64,000 nt of DNA from Pseudomonas sp. SST3 (GTDB lineage Bacteria; Pseudomonadota; Gammaproteobacteria; Pseudomonadales; Pseudomonadaceae). Under the pieces are notes generated by a model. The model was not told where the DNA came from. It did not search any database and worked only from the letters and a program-made list of their open reading frames with translations. This document shows positions 28,319-37,075 of the stretch, piece after piece. The stretch covers positions 1 through 64,000 of the forward strand of contig NZ_QORI02000021.1 in assembly GCF_003325755.1 (NCBI RefSeq), in the 5' to 3' direction. A program made the translations under genes and the position numbers. How positions within the stretch are numbered: position 1 is the first letter of the stretch; each line of letters opens with the position of its first letter.

Positions 28319-29572
28319 TCAGACCCGCACCGAGCCATGCGGCAGGCGCAACTCGGTCAGGGTGCCACCGTCTTCATGATTGTAGAGCTTCACCGTACCG
28401 CCAGCGCGCGTGACGCTGGCCTGGCTCAGGAACAGGCCGAGGCCGAATCCCTTGCCCTTGGTTGTAATGAAAGGTCGGCCGATTTGTTCCGCGATGGCCA
28501 AAGGCACACCGGCGCCGTGATCGCGAATCGTCAATTTGATCCACTGCGCATCCCAATCCAGACGGATATCGAGGTTGTCCGGACTGGCATCGGTCGCATT
28601 GTTCAGCAAGTTAAGCAACGACTGGCCCAGATCCGCCGGGGGCATCAGACGAGGTGGGGTACCCTTGCCCAGACACTGGAAGCGATAGGTTGCCTCGGGG
28701 TGCATCAGATGCCAACGCTGCAGGACCGACGCAACCCATTCCCGCACGGTCTGTTCAACGACGGCCTGACGGCGATCCGCCTCGGCTGCGCGCACCAACT
28801 GGCGCAGACTCTCCTTGCATAGCTGAACCTGTGACTGGAGCAGAGCCAGGTCTTCGTTCAGCTGAGGTTGCTGGTATTCCTGGCGCAACTCTTTGAGCAG
28901 CACGCTCATGGTCGCCAGCGGCGTGCCCAGTTCATGCGCGGCACCGGCAGCCTGGGTTGCCACGGCCAATAACTGCTGGTCGCGCATGCTCTCTTCGCGG
29001 CGCTGGGCCTGGAACTGTTCCTGGCGTCGCAACTGTTCGGCCATGCGCGCAACGAAGAAGGTGATCAGCGCCGCGGCCAGCGCAAAGCTCAGCCACATCC
29101 CGTAAACCAGCAACGTCGTGCGATCGACGGGCGGTGCGATGACCGGGTCGTACCACACCAGCATCAGCGTATAACCCACCAGTGCCAGGCCGGACAGTAC
29201 GATCGAATACAACCACGGCAGCGTTGCCGCGGCGATGGTGAGCGGCACCAGATAGTAGGAAACAAATGGATTGGTCGAGCCGCCGGAGTAATACAGCAGC
29301 GCGCTGTGAATCAGCAGGTCGGCGGCCAGGTGCACCGCGTATTCGAGCTCGGTCACCGGCCAGGGTCCACGCAGCCGTAATGCCGTGCCCAGGCAGATCA
29401 ACGCGGAGACGGCCAATGTGATGCCCAGATGCAACCATGGCAGGGCAAACAATTGAGTCGCATAGGCGAGCCCCACTGCACCCGCCTGAGCAGCGAGCAC
29501 GAGGATGCGGATCAGGGTGAGCAGACGGAGGTTCTGACGGCTGGCAGACAGCAGATGAACGGATGCGTACAT
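28319..29572 (-). CDS. roxS: Redox sensor histidine kinase RoxS (PrrB/RegB family)
   Basis: RoxS is the membrane sensor kinase that pairs with RoxR. The 417 residues have about six membrane helices in the first 190 residues, including SGGSTNPFVSYYLVPL, the segment that in RegB binds ubiquinone and senses the respiratory state. The phosphorylated histidine lies in AAGAAHELGTPLATMSVL, and the ATPase domain has DHGAGVPLAIAEQIG and GKGFGLGLFLSQ. The start at 29572 has GGAG eight bases upstream. It is divergent from the SIMPL gene. Confidence 0.94.
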   Translation of the reverse strand: MYASVHLLSASRQNLRLLTLIRILVLAAQAGAVGLAYATQLFALPWLHLGITLAVSALICLGTALRLRGPWPVTELEYAVHLAADLLIHSALLYYSGGSTNPFVSYYLVPLTIAAATLPWLYSIVLSGLALVGYTLMLVWYDPVIAPPVDRTTLLVYGMWLSFALAAALITFFVARMAEQLRRQEQFQAQRREESMRDQQLLAVATQAAGAAHELGTPLATMSVLLKELRQEYQQPQLNEDLALLQSQVQLCKESLRQLVRAAEADRRQAVVEQTVREWVASVLQRWHLMHPEATYRFQCLGKGTPPRLMPPADLGQSLLNLLNNATDASPDNLDIRLDWDAQWIKLTIRDHGAGVPLAIAEQIGRPFITTKGKGFGLGLFLSQASVTRAGGTVKLYNHEDGGTLTELRLPHGSVRV

Positions 29573-29721
29573 GGGGTCTCCAAAGGAGTCGCGAGTATAA
29601 CCAAGCCATCGGAAAGACAGCTGATCTGCGGCAACGCGACGCACGGAAAATCTGCGGCGCTCGCACCAAAGGGCTAAAGTCTCTGCGCCGCACCGTTGGT
29701 GCATCGAACTCAGGAGCCTTC

Positions 29722-30414
29722 ATGTTCGTATCCGCCCCCCGCAGCATTGCGCTGCTGGCCTGCATCGCCTGCCTTCCCGCTGTTGCCGACGAGCAACGCT
29801 ACAACCAGATTTCGCTGCGCGCCGAGGCCAGCAGCGAGGTGGCACACGACCGCATGCACGTCACGCTATACAGCGAAGCTCAGCATCAGGACCCGGCGCA
29901 ATTGGCCGCGCTAACCACCGAAGCCATGAATAAAGCCTTGCAACGGGCACGGCAGGCGAAAGGCATCGTGGTCAGCCAGGGCAGCCGCAGCAGCTATCCG
30001 GTCTATGAGGAAAAGGGCCAGCAGATCACCGCCTGGCGCGAGCGTGCCGAGCTGCGCCTGGAAAGTGGCGACTTTGCCGCTCTGTCCAAACTGACCGGTG
30101 AGCTGATGCAGGGCCTGAAGATGGGCAGCATGCACTTCAGCGTTTCCGATGCCATCCGCAAGCAAAATGAAGATGCCCTGCTGAAGGACGCCGTCGACGC
30201 CTTCCGCGCCCGTGCACAACTGGCTACCGAGGCGCTAGGCGGTTCCGACTACCGCATCGTCAATCTCAACCTGGGTAGCGGTGGCGGTTACCAGCCGGTA
30301 ATGCGCAACTTCGCCATGAAAAGCATGGACTCGATGCCGACCCCGGAGGTCGAGGCCGGGAGCCGCCAGGTCAGCATCAGTGCCGACGGCATGATCGAAG
30401 TGCTGATGCCATGA
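29722..30414 (+). CDS. SIMPL domain (DUF541) periplasmic protein
   Basis: The 230-residue protein has a signal peptide (SIALLACIACLPAVAD) followed by a SIMPL/DUF541 domain, a family that includes BP26/YggE, linked to outer-membrane integrity and oxidative stress but without a firm biochemical role. The start at 29722 is preceded by CAGGAG. The conserved pattern RAEASSEVAHDRMHVTLYSE begins the domain. It is transcribed away from roxS with 149 bases between starts. Confidence 0.88.
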   Translation: MFVSAPRSIALLACIACLPAVADEQRYNQISLRAEASSEVAHDRMHVTLYSEAQHQDPAQLAALTTEAMNKALQRARQAKGIVVSQGSRSSYPVYEEKGQQITAWRERAELRLESGDFAALSKLTGELMQGLKMGSMHFSVSDAIRKQNEDALLKDAVDAFRARAQLATEALGGSDYRIVNLNLGSGGGYQPVMRNFAMKSMDSMPTPEVEAGSRQVSISADGMIEVLMP

Positions 30415-30770
30415 CATTGTGAATGCCAGTTTGGTAGCGCTGCACGCCTGCTAAAGAGGCGTCAGATACACCGGCGCCCTCGAGCGTGTCCCTCGGGCGC
30501 CGCGACTCCACGCTATCGCATTGCGCGCGGAGACTCGCCACCCAGGCGCGACGCCCGCCATCCACGCTCGCTACAGCCTGAAATCGCTCCGCAGCCCCGC
30601 CAGAACACAATCGCAACAAATTGACACATAACCGCAACGCCTGGCCCGTCCGGGCATCGAGGCGTTCCAACGCGGTTGTTCATGAAATTCTGATGCGAAT
30701 CATGTTTAGCTGCGGGCGAGAATCACTATCATGCGGGCTGCGAATAATTCTTGATAGTAAGGAGCCATGG
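30415..30770. other. Intergenic region upstream of the TonB-dependent receptor
   Basis: This 356-base region between the SIMPL gene and the receptor has no reading frame that I can support. Its last 80 bases are AT-richer than the surroundings and hold a Fur-like site. GGAG at 30761-30764 is the receptor's ribosome binding site. Confidence 0.6.
30718..30736 (+). promoter_or_regulatory. Candidate Fur box upstream of the receptor operon
   Basis: The 19 bases GAGAATCACTATCATGCGG match the consensus GATAATGATAATCATTATC at 11 of 19 positions by my count. A weaker, partly overlapping pattern (GCGAATAATTCTTGATAGT) follows at about 30740. The site is about 50 bases from the receptor start, where a Fur repressor would act. 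No experiment supports it. Confidence 0.5.
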
Positions 30771-32987
30771 ATGTACGCCCCCTTCGCCCGCACCGCGCTC
30801 GCCAGCGCCGTATTAGTTTTTAGCCTCGATGTCATCGCAGCTGATCCTGTCACGCTAAGCGACACCGTTGTCAGCGCCTCGGGTTTCGAACAGAAAATTA
30901 CCGAGGCGCCAGCCAGCATCAGCGTGATCAGCCAAGAAGATCTGCAGCAGAATCGCTATAGCAACTTGGCGCAGGCGATTGACGGGGTCGAGGGCGTGGA
31001 TATCCGGCAAAGCACTGGCAAGACAGGCGGCCTCAATATCAGCATTCGCGGCATGCCCAGCGAATACACCCTGATTCTGATCGACGGCCGCCGACAAAAC
31101 CCTGCCGGCAGCGTTACCCCGAACGGCTTTGGCGATACATCCACTAGCTTCATGCCGCCGATGTCAGCCATCGAGCGAATTGAAGTGATCCGCGGCCCAA
31201 TGTCTACCCTGTACGGTTCGGACGCAATGGGCGGCGTGGTCAATATCATCACCAAGAAGGTCGCGTCCGAATGGGGCGCCTCCATCAGCCTGGACCATAC
31301 TTTCCAGGAAGATAGTAGTTACGGAGACTCCAGCAACACCAGCTTTTACACCAGTGGTCCGCTGATAGACGACTTGGCCGGGCTGACCCTTCGCGGCAGT
31401 CTGTACGACCGGGACGCATCCGATCTCACGTTCGACAACAACACCGAGGTCACCAAGCGAGGTGCCTCACCGGTGGAGGGTCGCAACTACAATATCGGTG
31501 GCCGCCTGAGCCTTACTCCTCATGAAGACCATGATTTCTATCTGGACCTCGAACGTGGCCGCCAGGCCTACAACAACGATGAATGTCAGCTAGGCACGCT
31601 CGATGGCAGGGATAGAAATTGCGCCGATTCACCCGGCACGGCAAACGGCTACGCGGACGAGCTTCGCTTCGAGCGCGACCAGTTCGCATTGGGCCATAAC
31701 GCGCGCCTGAATTTCGGCACGCTCGAAAGCAGCGTGACCCACAACACCACCGAAACCATCGGCCGCACCATTGCCGGAACCGTTGGTGTTCCCTACGCAC
31801 CGCCTTACGCCTCGATTGTTGGCGGTGGCGACCGTGAGCTCGAATCCACCGACCTGATATTCGATACGAAACTGGTAGCGCCGCTTGGCGACGCTCATCT
31901 GCTTTCGGTTGGCGGTCAGTATTGGGACGCTGAGTTGACTGACGGCATCGCCGGTGAAGACTTCCAGCAGACCTCCTGGGCGCTGTTCGTAGAGGATGAG
32001 TGGCGTCTGCGCGACGATTTGGCTCTGACCTTGGGTGCCCGTTACGAAGATCACGAGGCGTTCGGCGGCCATGTCAGCCCGCGTGCTTATCTGGTCTGGA
32101 ACACCACCGATAGCTGGACCATGAAAGGCGGCGTTAGCAAGGGTTACCGAACGCCAAGCCTCAACCAGCTGCACGACGGCATCAATGGCGTCACCGGTCA
32201 GGGCACCATCCTGACCATCGGCAGCCCGAATCTTGAACCAGAGGAAACAACCAACACCGAGCTGGGCGTCTACTACGACAACCTCGTCGGCTTCAATGCC
32301 AACGCCACGCTCTTCCATAACGACTTCAAGGACAAGATCGATACCGGCACGCCAGTTCCGAACTGCTTTTCTGCGGCCAATCCGAACCAGCCGGGCTGCG
32401 TCGGCTATGGCAGCGGTTTTACCCAAGACAGCTTTGCCCAAGAGATCAACATCGGCGAAGCCGAAACCCAAGGCCTGGAGCTGGCGGCCAGCTGGGAATT
32501 CGCGCCGCGCTGGACGCTAAGCGGTAACTACACCTACAGCGATAGCGAACAGAAAAGCGGTGCCAACAAGGGTGCTCCCCTGACCAATACCCCCGAACAT
32601 ATGGCCCACGCGCGGCTGAACTGGAACGCCAGCGACCGCCTGACACTGTGGCTTAAGGGCGAATACCGCGGAGAACGAACCCGATTCACCGACACATTCG
32701 CAAACCTCGCCGCAGACGACCAGGCGCTGCAGAATCAGGTTGGCGACCTCGAGGCTTATAAAGTATTTCACCTCGGCGGCTCATTCCGCGCCTCGGAGAA
32801 CCTGACCCTCAACGCGACTATCTATAACCTGTTCAACAAGGACTTCCTCGAAGGCGATTACTACACCGACAGTGCTGGCGACACCCAATGGGCATCCAGC
32901 TACGCTCACATTTCTCGAGGCGCGGCCGGGGCAGGCACCATCGAAGAAGGCCGCCGTCTCTGGCTTTCGGCGAACATCACGTTCTGA
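30771..32987 (+). CDS. TonB-dependent outer-membrane receptor (CirA/FepA-like)
   Basis: The 738-residue protein has a signal peptide (to about residue 23), a plug domain with the TonB-box-like DTVVSASG and ITEAPASISVISQEDL, and a beta-barrel ending in the canonical terminal phenylalanine (LWLSANITF). NIITKKVASEWG marks the plug end. It looks like a catecholate-type ferric-siderophore receptor, but the ligand cannot be read from the sequence. The ATG at 30771 follows AAGGAG; a longer frame upstream overlaps the Fur-like site. It leads a metal-reduction gene set. Confidence 0.92.
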   Translation: MYAPFARTALASAVLVFSLDVIAADPVTLSDTVVSASGFEQKITEAPASISVISQEDLQQNRYSNLAQAIDGVEGVDIRQSTGKTGGLNISIRGMPSEYTLILIDGRRQNPAGSVTPNGFGDTSTSFMPPMSAIERIEVIRGPMSTLYGSDAMGGVVNIITKKVASEWGASISLDHTFQEDSSYGDSSNTSFYTSGPLIDDLAGLTLRGSLYDRDASDLTFDNNTEVTKRGASPVEGRNYNIGGRLSLTPHEDHDFYLDLERGRQAYNNDECQLGTLDGRDRNCADSPGTANGYADELRFERDQFALGHNARLNFGTLESSVTHNTTETIGRTIAGTVGVPYAPPYASIVGGGDRELESTDLIFDTKLVAPLGDAHLLSVGGQYWDAELTDGIAGEDFQQTSWALFVEDEWRLRDDLALTLGARYEDHEAFGGHVSPRAYLVWNTTDSWTMKGGVSKGYRTPSLNQLHDGINGVTGQGTILTIGSPNLEPEETTNTELGVYYDNLVGFNANATLFHNDFKDKIDTGTPVPNCFSAANPNQPGCVGYGSGFTQDSFAQEINIGEAETQGLELAASWEFAPRWTLSGNYTYSDSEQKSGANKGAPLTNTPEHMAHARLNWNASDRLTLWLKGEYRGERTRFTDTFANLAADDQALQNQVGDLEAYKVFHLGGSFRASENLTLNATIYNLFNKDFLEGDYYTDSAGDTQWASSYAHISRGAAGAGTIEEGRRLWLSANITF

Positions 32988-32997
32988 TCAGCTCGTA

Positions 32998-33029
32998 CAC
33001 GGCAAAAGACGTACCCGTCTTTTGCCGTG
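32998..33029. terminator. Long perfect hairpin between receptor and PepSY gene
   Basis: CACGGCAAAAGACG (32998-33011) pairs perfectly with CGTCTTTTGCCGTG (33016-33029) around a 4-base loop, starting 10 bases after the receptor stop. There is no T-tract after it, so it may act as a stabilising or attenuating structure rather than a full terminator. Confidence 0.7.
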
Positions 33030-33137
33030 GCTATCCCAGCGCCAAACGCGAATGTATGTCGTCTGTAAATTCCTAGCATCCGCGCGCACCCCGCCTTTAG
33101 AATCCTGCCATCCATCCCCTCGCTTTCAAGGACCACC

Positions 33138-33731
33138 ATGCACCTTTGGCTCGGCACCCTGCGCCAATGGCACTGGATCAGCTCCGCGCTGTGCCTGGTC
33201 GGTATGCTGCTGTTCGCCGTGACAGGCATCACGCTCAATCATGCGGCACAAATCGAGGCGAGCCCTCAGGTAATCGAACGTCAGGCCCGGCTTCCCGAAG
33301 CACTGCAGCGCGAACTGCAGGCTCAACCACCCGAAGCGGGTATGCCGGAACCCCTGCGCATCTGGCTTGAAAGCGAACTGGAAATCGACCTCACCGAGCG
33401 CGATGCCGAGTGGACTGACGGCGAACTCTATGTCGCGCTGCCCCGCCCCGGCGGTGATGCCTGGCTGAGCCTCGAACTGGAAAGCGGTGAGCTGCTCTAC
33501 GAATTCACCGATCGCGGCTGGATCTCCTACCTCAATGATCTGCACAAGGGCCGAAATACCGGCGTCGCCTGGAACTGGTTCATCGACATCTTCGCCGGGG
33601 CCTGCGTGGTCTTCAGCCTCACCGGCCTGCTTCTGCTGCAGCGCCACGCGGCCGGCCGCCCGACCACCTGGCCACTGGTGGGCCTGGGGTTGGTGGTGCC
33701 GGTGCTGCTGGCCCTGCTGTTCATTCATTAA
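33138..33731 (+). CDS. PepSY-associated membrane protein (putative ferric-reductase component)
   Basis: The 197 residues show an N-terminal membrane helix (RQWHWISSALCLVGMLLF), a periplasmic PepSY-like domain, and C-terminal membrane helices starting at WNWFIDIFAGACVVFSL. Histidines at the membrane edges (RQWHW, LNHAA, LHKGRNTG) fit the haem-binding pattern proposed for PepSY_TM ferric reductases. AAGGA lies before the start. The DUF2271 gene begins 9 bases after the stop, so it is part of the same operon. Confidence 0.82.
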   Translation: MHLWLGTLRQWHWISSALCLVGMLLFAVTGITLNHAAQIEASPQVIERQARLPEALQRELQAQPPEAGMPEPLRIWLESELEIDLTERDAEWTDGELYVALPRPGGDAWLSLELESGELLYEFTDRGWISYLNDLHKGRNTGVAWNWFIDIFAGACVVFSLTGLLLLQRHAAGRPTTWPLVGLGLVVPVLLALLFIH

Positions 33732-33740
33732 GGATCTGCA

Positions 33741-34250
33741 ATGCGAAAAACCCTGCTGTTGCCCCTCGCCCTGCTCAGCGCACCGCTGATGGCGGCCGAC
33801 CTGCAAGTCTCCGTCGAAATTCCTCGATTGCAGGTCGCCGAGTACCACCGCCCTTACGTCGCGCTCTGGCTGGAACGTCCGGATCAGAGCCATGCTGCCA
33901 ACCTGGCGGTGTGGTACGACCTGAAATTGAAGGATCAGGAAGGCGAAAAATGGCTCAAGGATATGCGCCAGTGGTGGCGGCGCAGCGGCCGTAGCCTGGA
34001 GATGCCGGTGGACGGCGTCAGCTCGGCCACCCGCGCGGTGGGCAGCCACACGCTGAAGTTCGACGACACCCAGGCACCGCTGAAAGACCTGCCCGCTGGC
34101 GAATACCGGCTGGTGGTCGAAGCCGCTCGTGAAGTCGGTGGCCGCGAGTTGCTGCGGGTGCCCTTCAGCTGGCCAGCAACCACTCAACAGACGCATAAGG
34201 CTCAGGGCGAAAGCGAACTGGGTGCCATCTCCGTCACTGTTAATCCCTGA
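33741..34250 (+). CDS. DUF2271 periplasmic protein
   Basis: DUF2271 is a family without a settled function, frequently found next to PepSY and DUF4198 genes in iron-regulated clusters. The 169 residues start with a signal peptide (LLLPLALLSAPLMAAD) and contain the conserved RPYVALWLERPDQSHAANL and WLKDMRQWWRRSGR segments. It begins 9 bases after the PepSY gene and ends 14 bases before the DUF4198 gene. Confidence 0.85.
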   Translation: MRKTLLLPLALLSAPLMAADLQVSVEIPRLQVAEYHRPYVALWLERPDQSHAANLAVWYDLKLKDQEGEKWLKDMRQWWRRSGRSLEMPVDGVSSATRAVGSHTLKFDDTQAPLKDLPAGEYRLVVEAAREVGGRELLRVPFSWPATTQQTHKAQGESELGAISVTVNP

Positions 34251-34264
34251 ATAAGGAAGCCGAC

Positions 34265-35137
34265 ATGAAACCGATGATCAAATGGACCGCGCTGGCACTT
34301 GCCGTCTGCCTGCCTCTTTCTGCCCAGGCGCACCGCGCTTGGATGCTGCCATCCGCGACCGTGCTTTCCGGCGAAGACCCGTGGATCACCGTCGATGCGG
34401 CGGTTTCCAACGACTTGTTCTACTTCGAACATTTCCCGCTGCGCCTCAAGGGCATCGGCAATCTCGATAACGCCCCTGCCGGCGGCCCGCCGGGCATGCG
34501 TCGTCCAGTGCCGGAACTGCAGCTGATCGCGCCGGACGGCTCTCAGCTCAAGGCCGAAAACGGCAATCTGGGCCGCTACCGCAGCACCTTCGACCTGCAC
34601 CTGCCCCAGAAAGGCACCTACAAGCTGGCCGTTGCCAACGACGGGTTGTTCGCCAGTTGGAAAGAGAATGGTGAAACACGCCGCTGGATGGGCAGCCCGG
34701 ACAGCTTCGCCAAGGATGTGCCAGCCGAGGCGGACAACCTGAAAGTGAGCCAGAACAGCAGCCGCATGGAAGTCTTCGTGACCTCCGGCAATCCCACCGA
34801 GACAGTGCTGAAAACCACTGGCAAAGGACTTGAGTTGGCACCGGTCACCCACCCCAACGACCTGTTCGCCGGCGAAACCGCAGACTTCGCCTTCCTGCTC
34901 GATGGCAAGCCCGCCGCTGGCGTCGAGATCAGCGTGATTCCAGGCGGCAATCGTTATCGCGACCAGTTGGGCGAGATCAAGGCGACAACCGACGCGCAAG
35001 GCAAGGTCGGCATAACCTGGCCGGAAGCCGGCATGTACTGGCTGGAGGCCGAGCTGAAAACGGATAAAGGCGTGAGTAAGCCTGCCACCGAACGTCGCGC
35101 CAGCTACAGCGCCACGCTGGAAGTACTGCCGCAGTAA
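34265..35137 (+). CDS. DUF4198 periplasmic protein
   Basis: The 290-residue secreted protein has the signal peptide ALALAVCLPLSAQA and begins its mature part with HRAWMLPSATVL, the characteristic DUF4198 opening, whose N-terminal histidine is often thought to bind metal. The remainder is beta-rich with a C-terminal Ig-like or carboxypeptidase-regulatory-like segment (DLFAGETADFAFLLDGKPA). Related NikK proteins bind nickel; the metal here is unknown. The flavoprotein gene follows after about 165 bases. Confidence 0.85.
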   Translation: MKPMIKWTALALAVCLPLSAQAHRAWMLPSATVLSGEDPWITVDAAVSNDLFYFEHFPLRLKGIGNLDNAPAGGPPGMRRPVPELQLIAPDGSQLKAENGNLGRYRSTFDLHLPQKGTYKLAVANDGLFASWKENGETRRWMGSPDSFAKDVPAEADNLKVSQNSSRMEVFVTSGNPTETVLKTTGKGLELAPVTHPNDLFAGETADFAFLLDGKPAAGVEISVIPGGNRYRDQLGEIKATTDAQGKVGITWPEAGMYWLEAELKTDKGVSKPATERRASYSATLEVLPQ

Positions 35138-35303
35138 GAGAGCAAGAATCGCAGCGGTGAAGGTAGGCTGCCGCTGCACTTTCTCGACCATGGCATAACA
35201 CAAGACTGAACGTATCCGTGCTCGCGGCCATGGCGAGCATTTGGCGCATCGATTGGATGTTTTGCCCAACTACCGCTTCGCCCACTGCAGGAGACGGTCG
35301 ACC

Positions 35304-36863
35304 TTGTTTCGCTTCCGCGCGCTCGCGCGCTATGCCCCGCTGCTGGCGTGCCTGGTGCTCGCCGCGCTGCTGTTCAGGTGGCAGCCCCCGCGGGAAGTCT
35401 CTGCGCTACTGATCGTCATCGCCTATCTCGGTGTATGCCTGGCCATCTGGCATCGCCATCGAGCGGATGCCGCCACTTCGACTCGGCCCAGTGCCGACAC
35501 CCTACTGATCGCCTATGCCAGCCAGGGCGGGCAAGCCCGCGAACTGGCCGAGCGCAGCGCCGAACAGCTTCGCACTGCAGGTGTGGCGGTCGAAGTGCTG
35601 CCATTGAACGCGCTTGGTCAGACGGCACTCGCGAGACAGCGCCGCGTACTCTTCATCGTCAGCAGTTATGGCGAAGGCGAAGCGCCGGACAACGCGGCTC
35701 ACTTCGAGCGACGACTGTCGAATGTGAATGTCGATCTTTCCGCGTTGGAATTCGCCCTGCTCGCTCTCGGTGACCGTCAATACCGCCGCTTCTGCGGCTT
35801 TGGCCGGCGACTCGATACCCGACTACGCGAGCTCGGCGCCATGCCGCTGTTCGATCGCCTGGAAGTCGACCGTAACGATGCCGGTGTGTTGCGCCACTGG
35901 CAGCAGCAGCTCGGTCACATCAGTGGTCGCAGCGACTTCACCGACTGGCAGCCGGTGCCGTACCAGCATTGGCACCTTGATCTGCGTGAATGTTTAAACC
36001 CCGGCAGTCAGGGTGCGCCGGTGTTTCATTTGGGTTTGAGCGCACACCACGGCACACACGACTGGCGCGCCGGGGACATCGCAGAGATCGGCCCGCGCCA
36101 TTCGCTGGCCGCGATGGACGCGCTGCTGCGACGCCTGGGTCATGAGCCGCAGGCGTCAATCGCCCATCACACGCTCGCCGAAGCGCTGTCCATGCGACGG
36201 CTGCCCGAAGAAACCACGCTACGCGGGCTTGATGTCGACGGGCTAGTAACACTTCCGCTTTTGCCGCATCGCGAGTACTCCATCGCCTCGGTTCCCGCTG
36301 ATGGCCAGCTGCAACTCCTTGTTCGCGAAGCGCGACATGCCGACGGTCGTCTGGGAATAGGTTCTGGTTGGCTCTGCCACCATGCCGCAACCGGGCAGCA
36401 GATCGATCTACGGGTACGCAGCAATCCGAGCTTCCACGGGCCCGCTGCCGACACGCCGATGATCCTGATCGGCAACGGGACCGGTCTTGCTGGGCTGCGC
36501 GCCCATCTGCGCGAGCGCGCCGGCACGCCGGGCTCCGTAAACTGGCTGCTGTTTGGCGAGCGCAGCGCAAAGCACGATCACTTCTTTCGTGACGAGCTAC
36601 AGGGCTGGCTGCAATCGGGCCATTTGCAGCGGTTGGACCTGGCGTTTTCCCGCGATCAGCCGGAGAAGATCTATGTACAGCACCTACTGCGCGATGCGGC
36701 CGATGAATTGCGGCGTTGGGTCGATGCAGGCGCCGCGCTTTATATCTGTGGCAGCCTCGAAGGCATGGGGCGCGAAGTGCAGCAGATCCTTGCCGGCACA
36801 CTCGGTGAAGAGCGGTTGCAGCAGCTGACGGAACAAGGTCTCTATAAACGGGATCTGTACTGA
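35304..36863 (+). CDS. Membrane-anchored flavodoxin/NADPH flavoprotein reductase (sulfite-reductase alpha-like)
   Basis: The 519-residue protein has two membrane helices at the N-terminus (YAPLLACLVLAALLF, ALLIVIAYLGVCLAIW), a flavodoxin domain (LLIAYASQGGQARELAERSA), an FAD-binding domain and an NADPH domain (ILIGNGTGLAGL, YICGSLEGMG), ending in YKRDLY. This is the CysJ/cytochrome P450 reductase layout. I prefer the TTG start at 35304, which follows AGGAGA, over an in-frame TTG at 35241. As the last gene of the cluster it probably supplies electrons to the PepSY membrane component for metal reduction. The gap from the DUF4198 gene is 166 bases. Confidence 0.88.
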   Translation: MFRFRALARYAPLLACLVLAALLFRWQPPREVSALLIVIAYLGVCLAIWHRHRADAATSTRPSADTLLIAYASQGGQARELAERSAEQLRTAGVAVEVLPLNALGQTALARQRRVLFIVSSYGEGEAPDNAAHFERRLSNVNVDLSALEFALLALGDRQYRRFCGFGRRLDTRLRELGAMPLFDRLEVDRNDAGVLRHWQQQLGHISGRSDFTDWQPVPYQHWHLDLRECLNPGSQGAPVFHLGLSAHHGTHDWRAGDIAEIGPRHSLAAMDALLRRLGHEPQASIAHHTLAEALSMRRLPEETTLRGLDVDGLVTLPLLPHREYSIASVPADGQLQLLVREARHADGRLGIGSGWLCHHAATGQQIDLRVRSNPSFHGPAADTPMILIGNGTGLAGLRAHLRERAGTPGSVNWLLFGERSAKHDHFFRDELQGWLQSGHLQRLDLAFSRDQPEKIYVQHLLRDAADELRRWVDAGAALYICGSLEGMGREVQQILAGTLGEERLQQLTEQGLYKRDLY

Positions 36864-36864
36864 C

Positions 36865-36998
36865 CCTGGCTCACCGGTGACCGTAACGCTGTCCAGCTCC
36901 ATCGGTGTTGCGCTATTGGTCGCCTCTGCAGCGATACTGGCACCCGCCCAGGAGGCGACAGCGACGCCAATGGTCGATGCCAGCAGGCGACGCTGCGG
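36865..36998 (-). pseudogene. Remnant of a TonB-dependent receptor N-terminus
   Basis: Read on the minus strand from 36998, an open frame begins after a stop (TAG at 37001-36999) and reads RRLLASTIGVAVASWAG, then SIAAEATNSATPMELDSVTVTG before running into the end of the flavoprotein gene. This is a signal peptide followed by the usual mature start and TonB box of an outer-membrane receptor. No start codon or plug domain remains. It appears to be the 5' scrap of a deleted receptor gene, joined to the 3' end of the reductase. A proper start codon seems lost. Confidence 0.6.
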
Positions 36999-37035
36999 CT
37001 AAAGCGGGTCGTGCGAACGTCAACGTGATGAATAG

Positions 37036-37059
37036 AAAAACCCGCCGAAGCGGGTTTTT
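37036..37059 (-). terminator. Rho-independent terminator of the ornithine decarboxylase gene
   Basis: AAAAACCCGC, a short GAA-containing loop, and GCGGGTTTTT form a symmetric hairpin 17 bases after the decarboxylase stop. The A and T runs give it termination capacity in both directions. Confidence 0.85.
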
Positions 37060-37075
37060 CCAAGCCTAATGACTC

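Noticed and set aside
30377..30670. A 97-codon minus-strand open frame in the gap before the receptor gene.
   Set aside because: It overlaps the SIMPL gene end, has no ribosome binding site, and its arginine/serine-rich composition is typical of chance frames.
36842..37063. A 73-codon minus-strand open frame between the reductase and speC.
   Set aside because: It is in the wrong frame; the neighbouring frame gives the signal peptide and TonB box of a receptor remnant.
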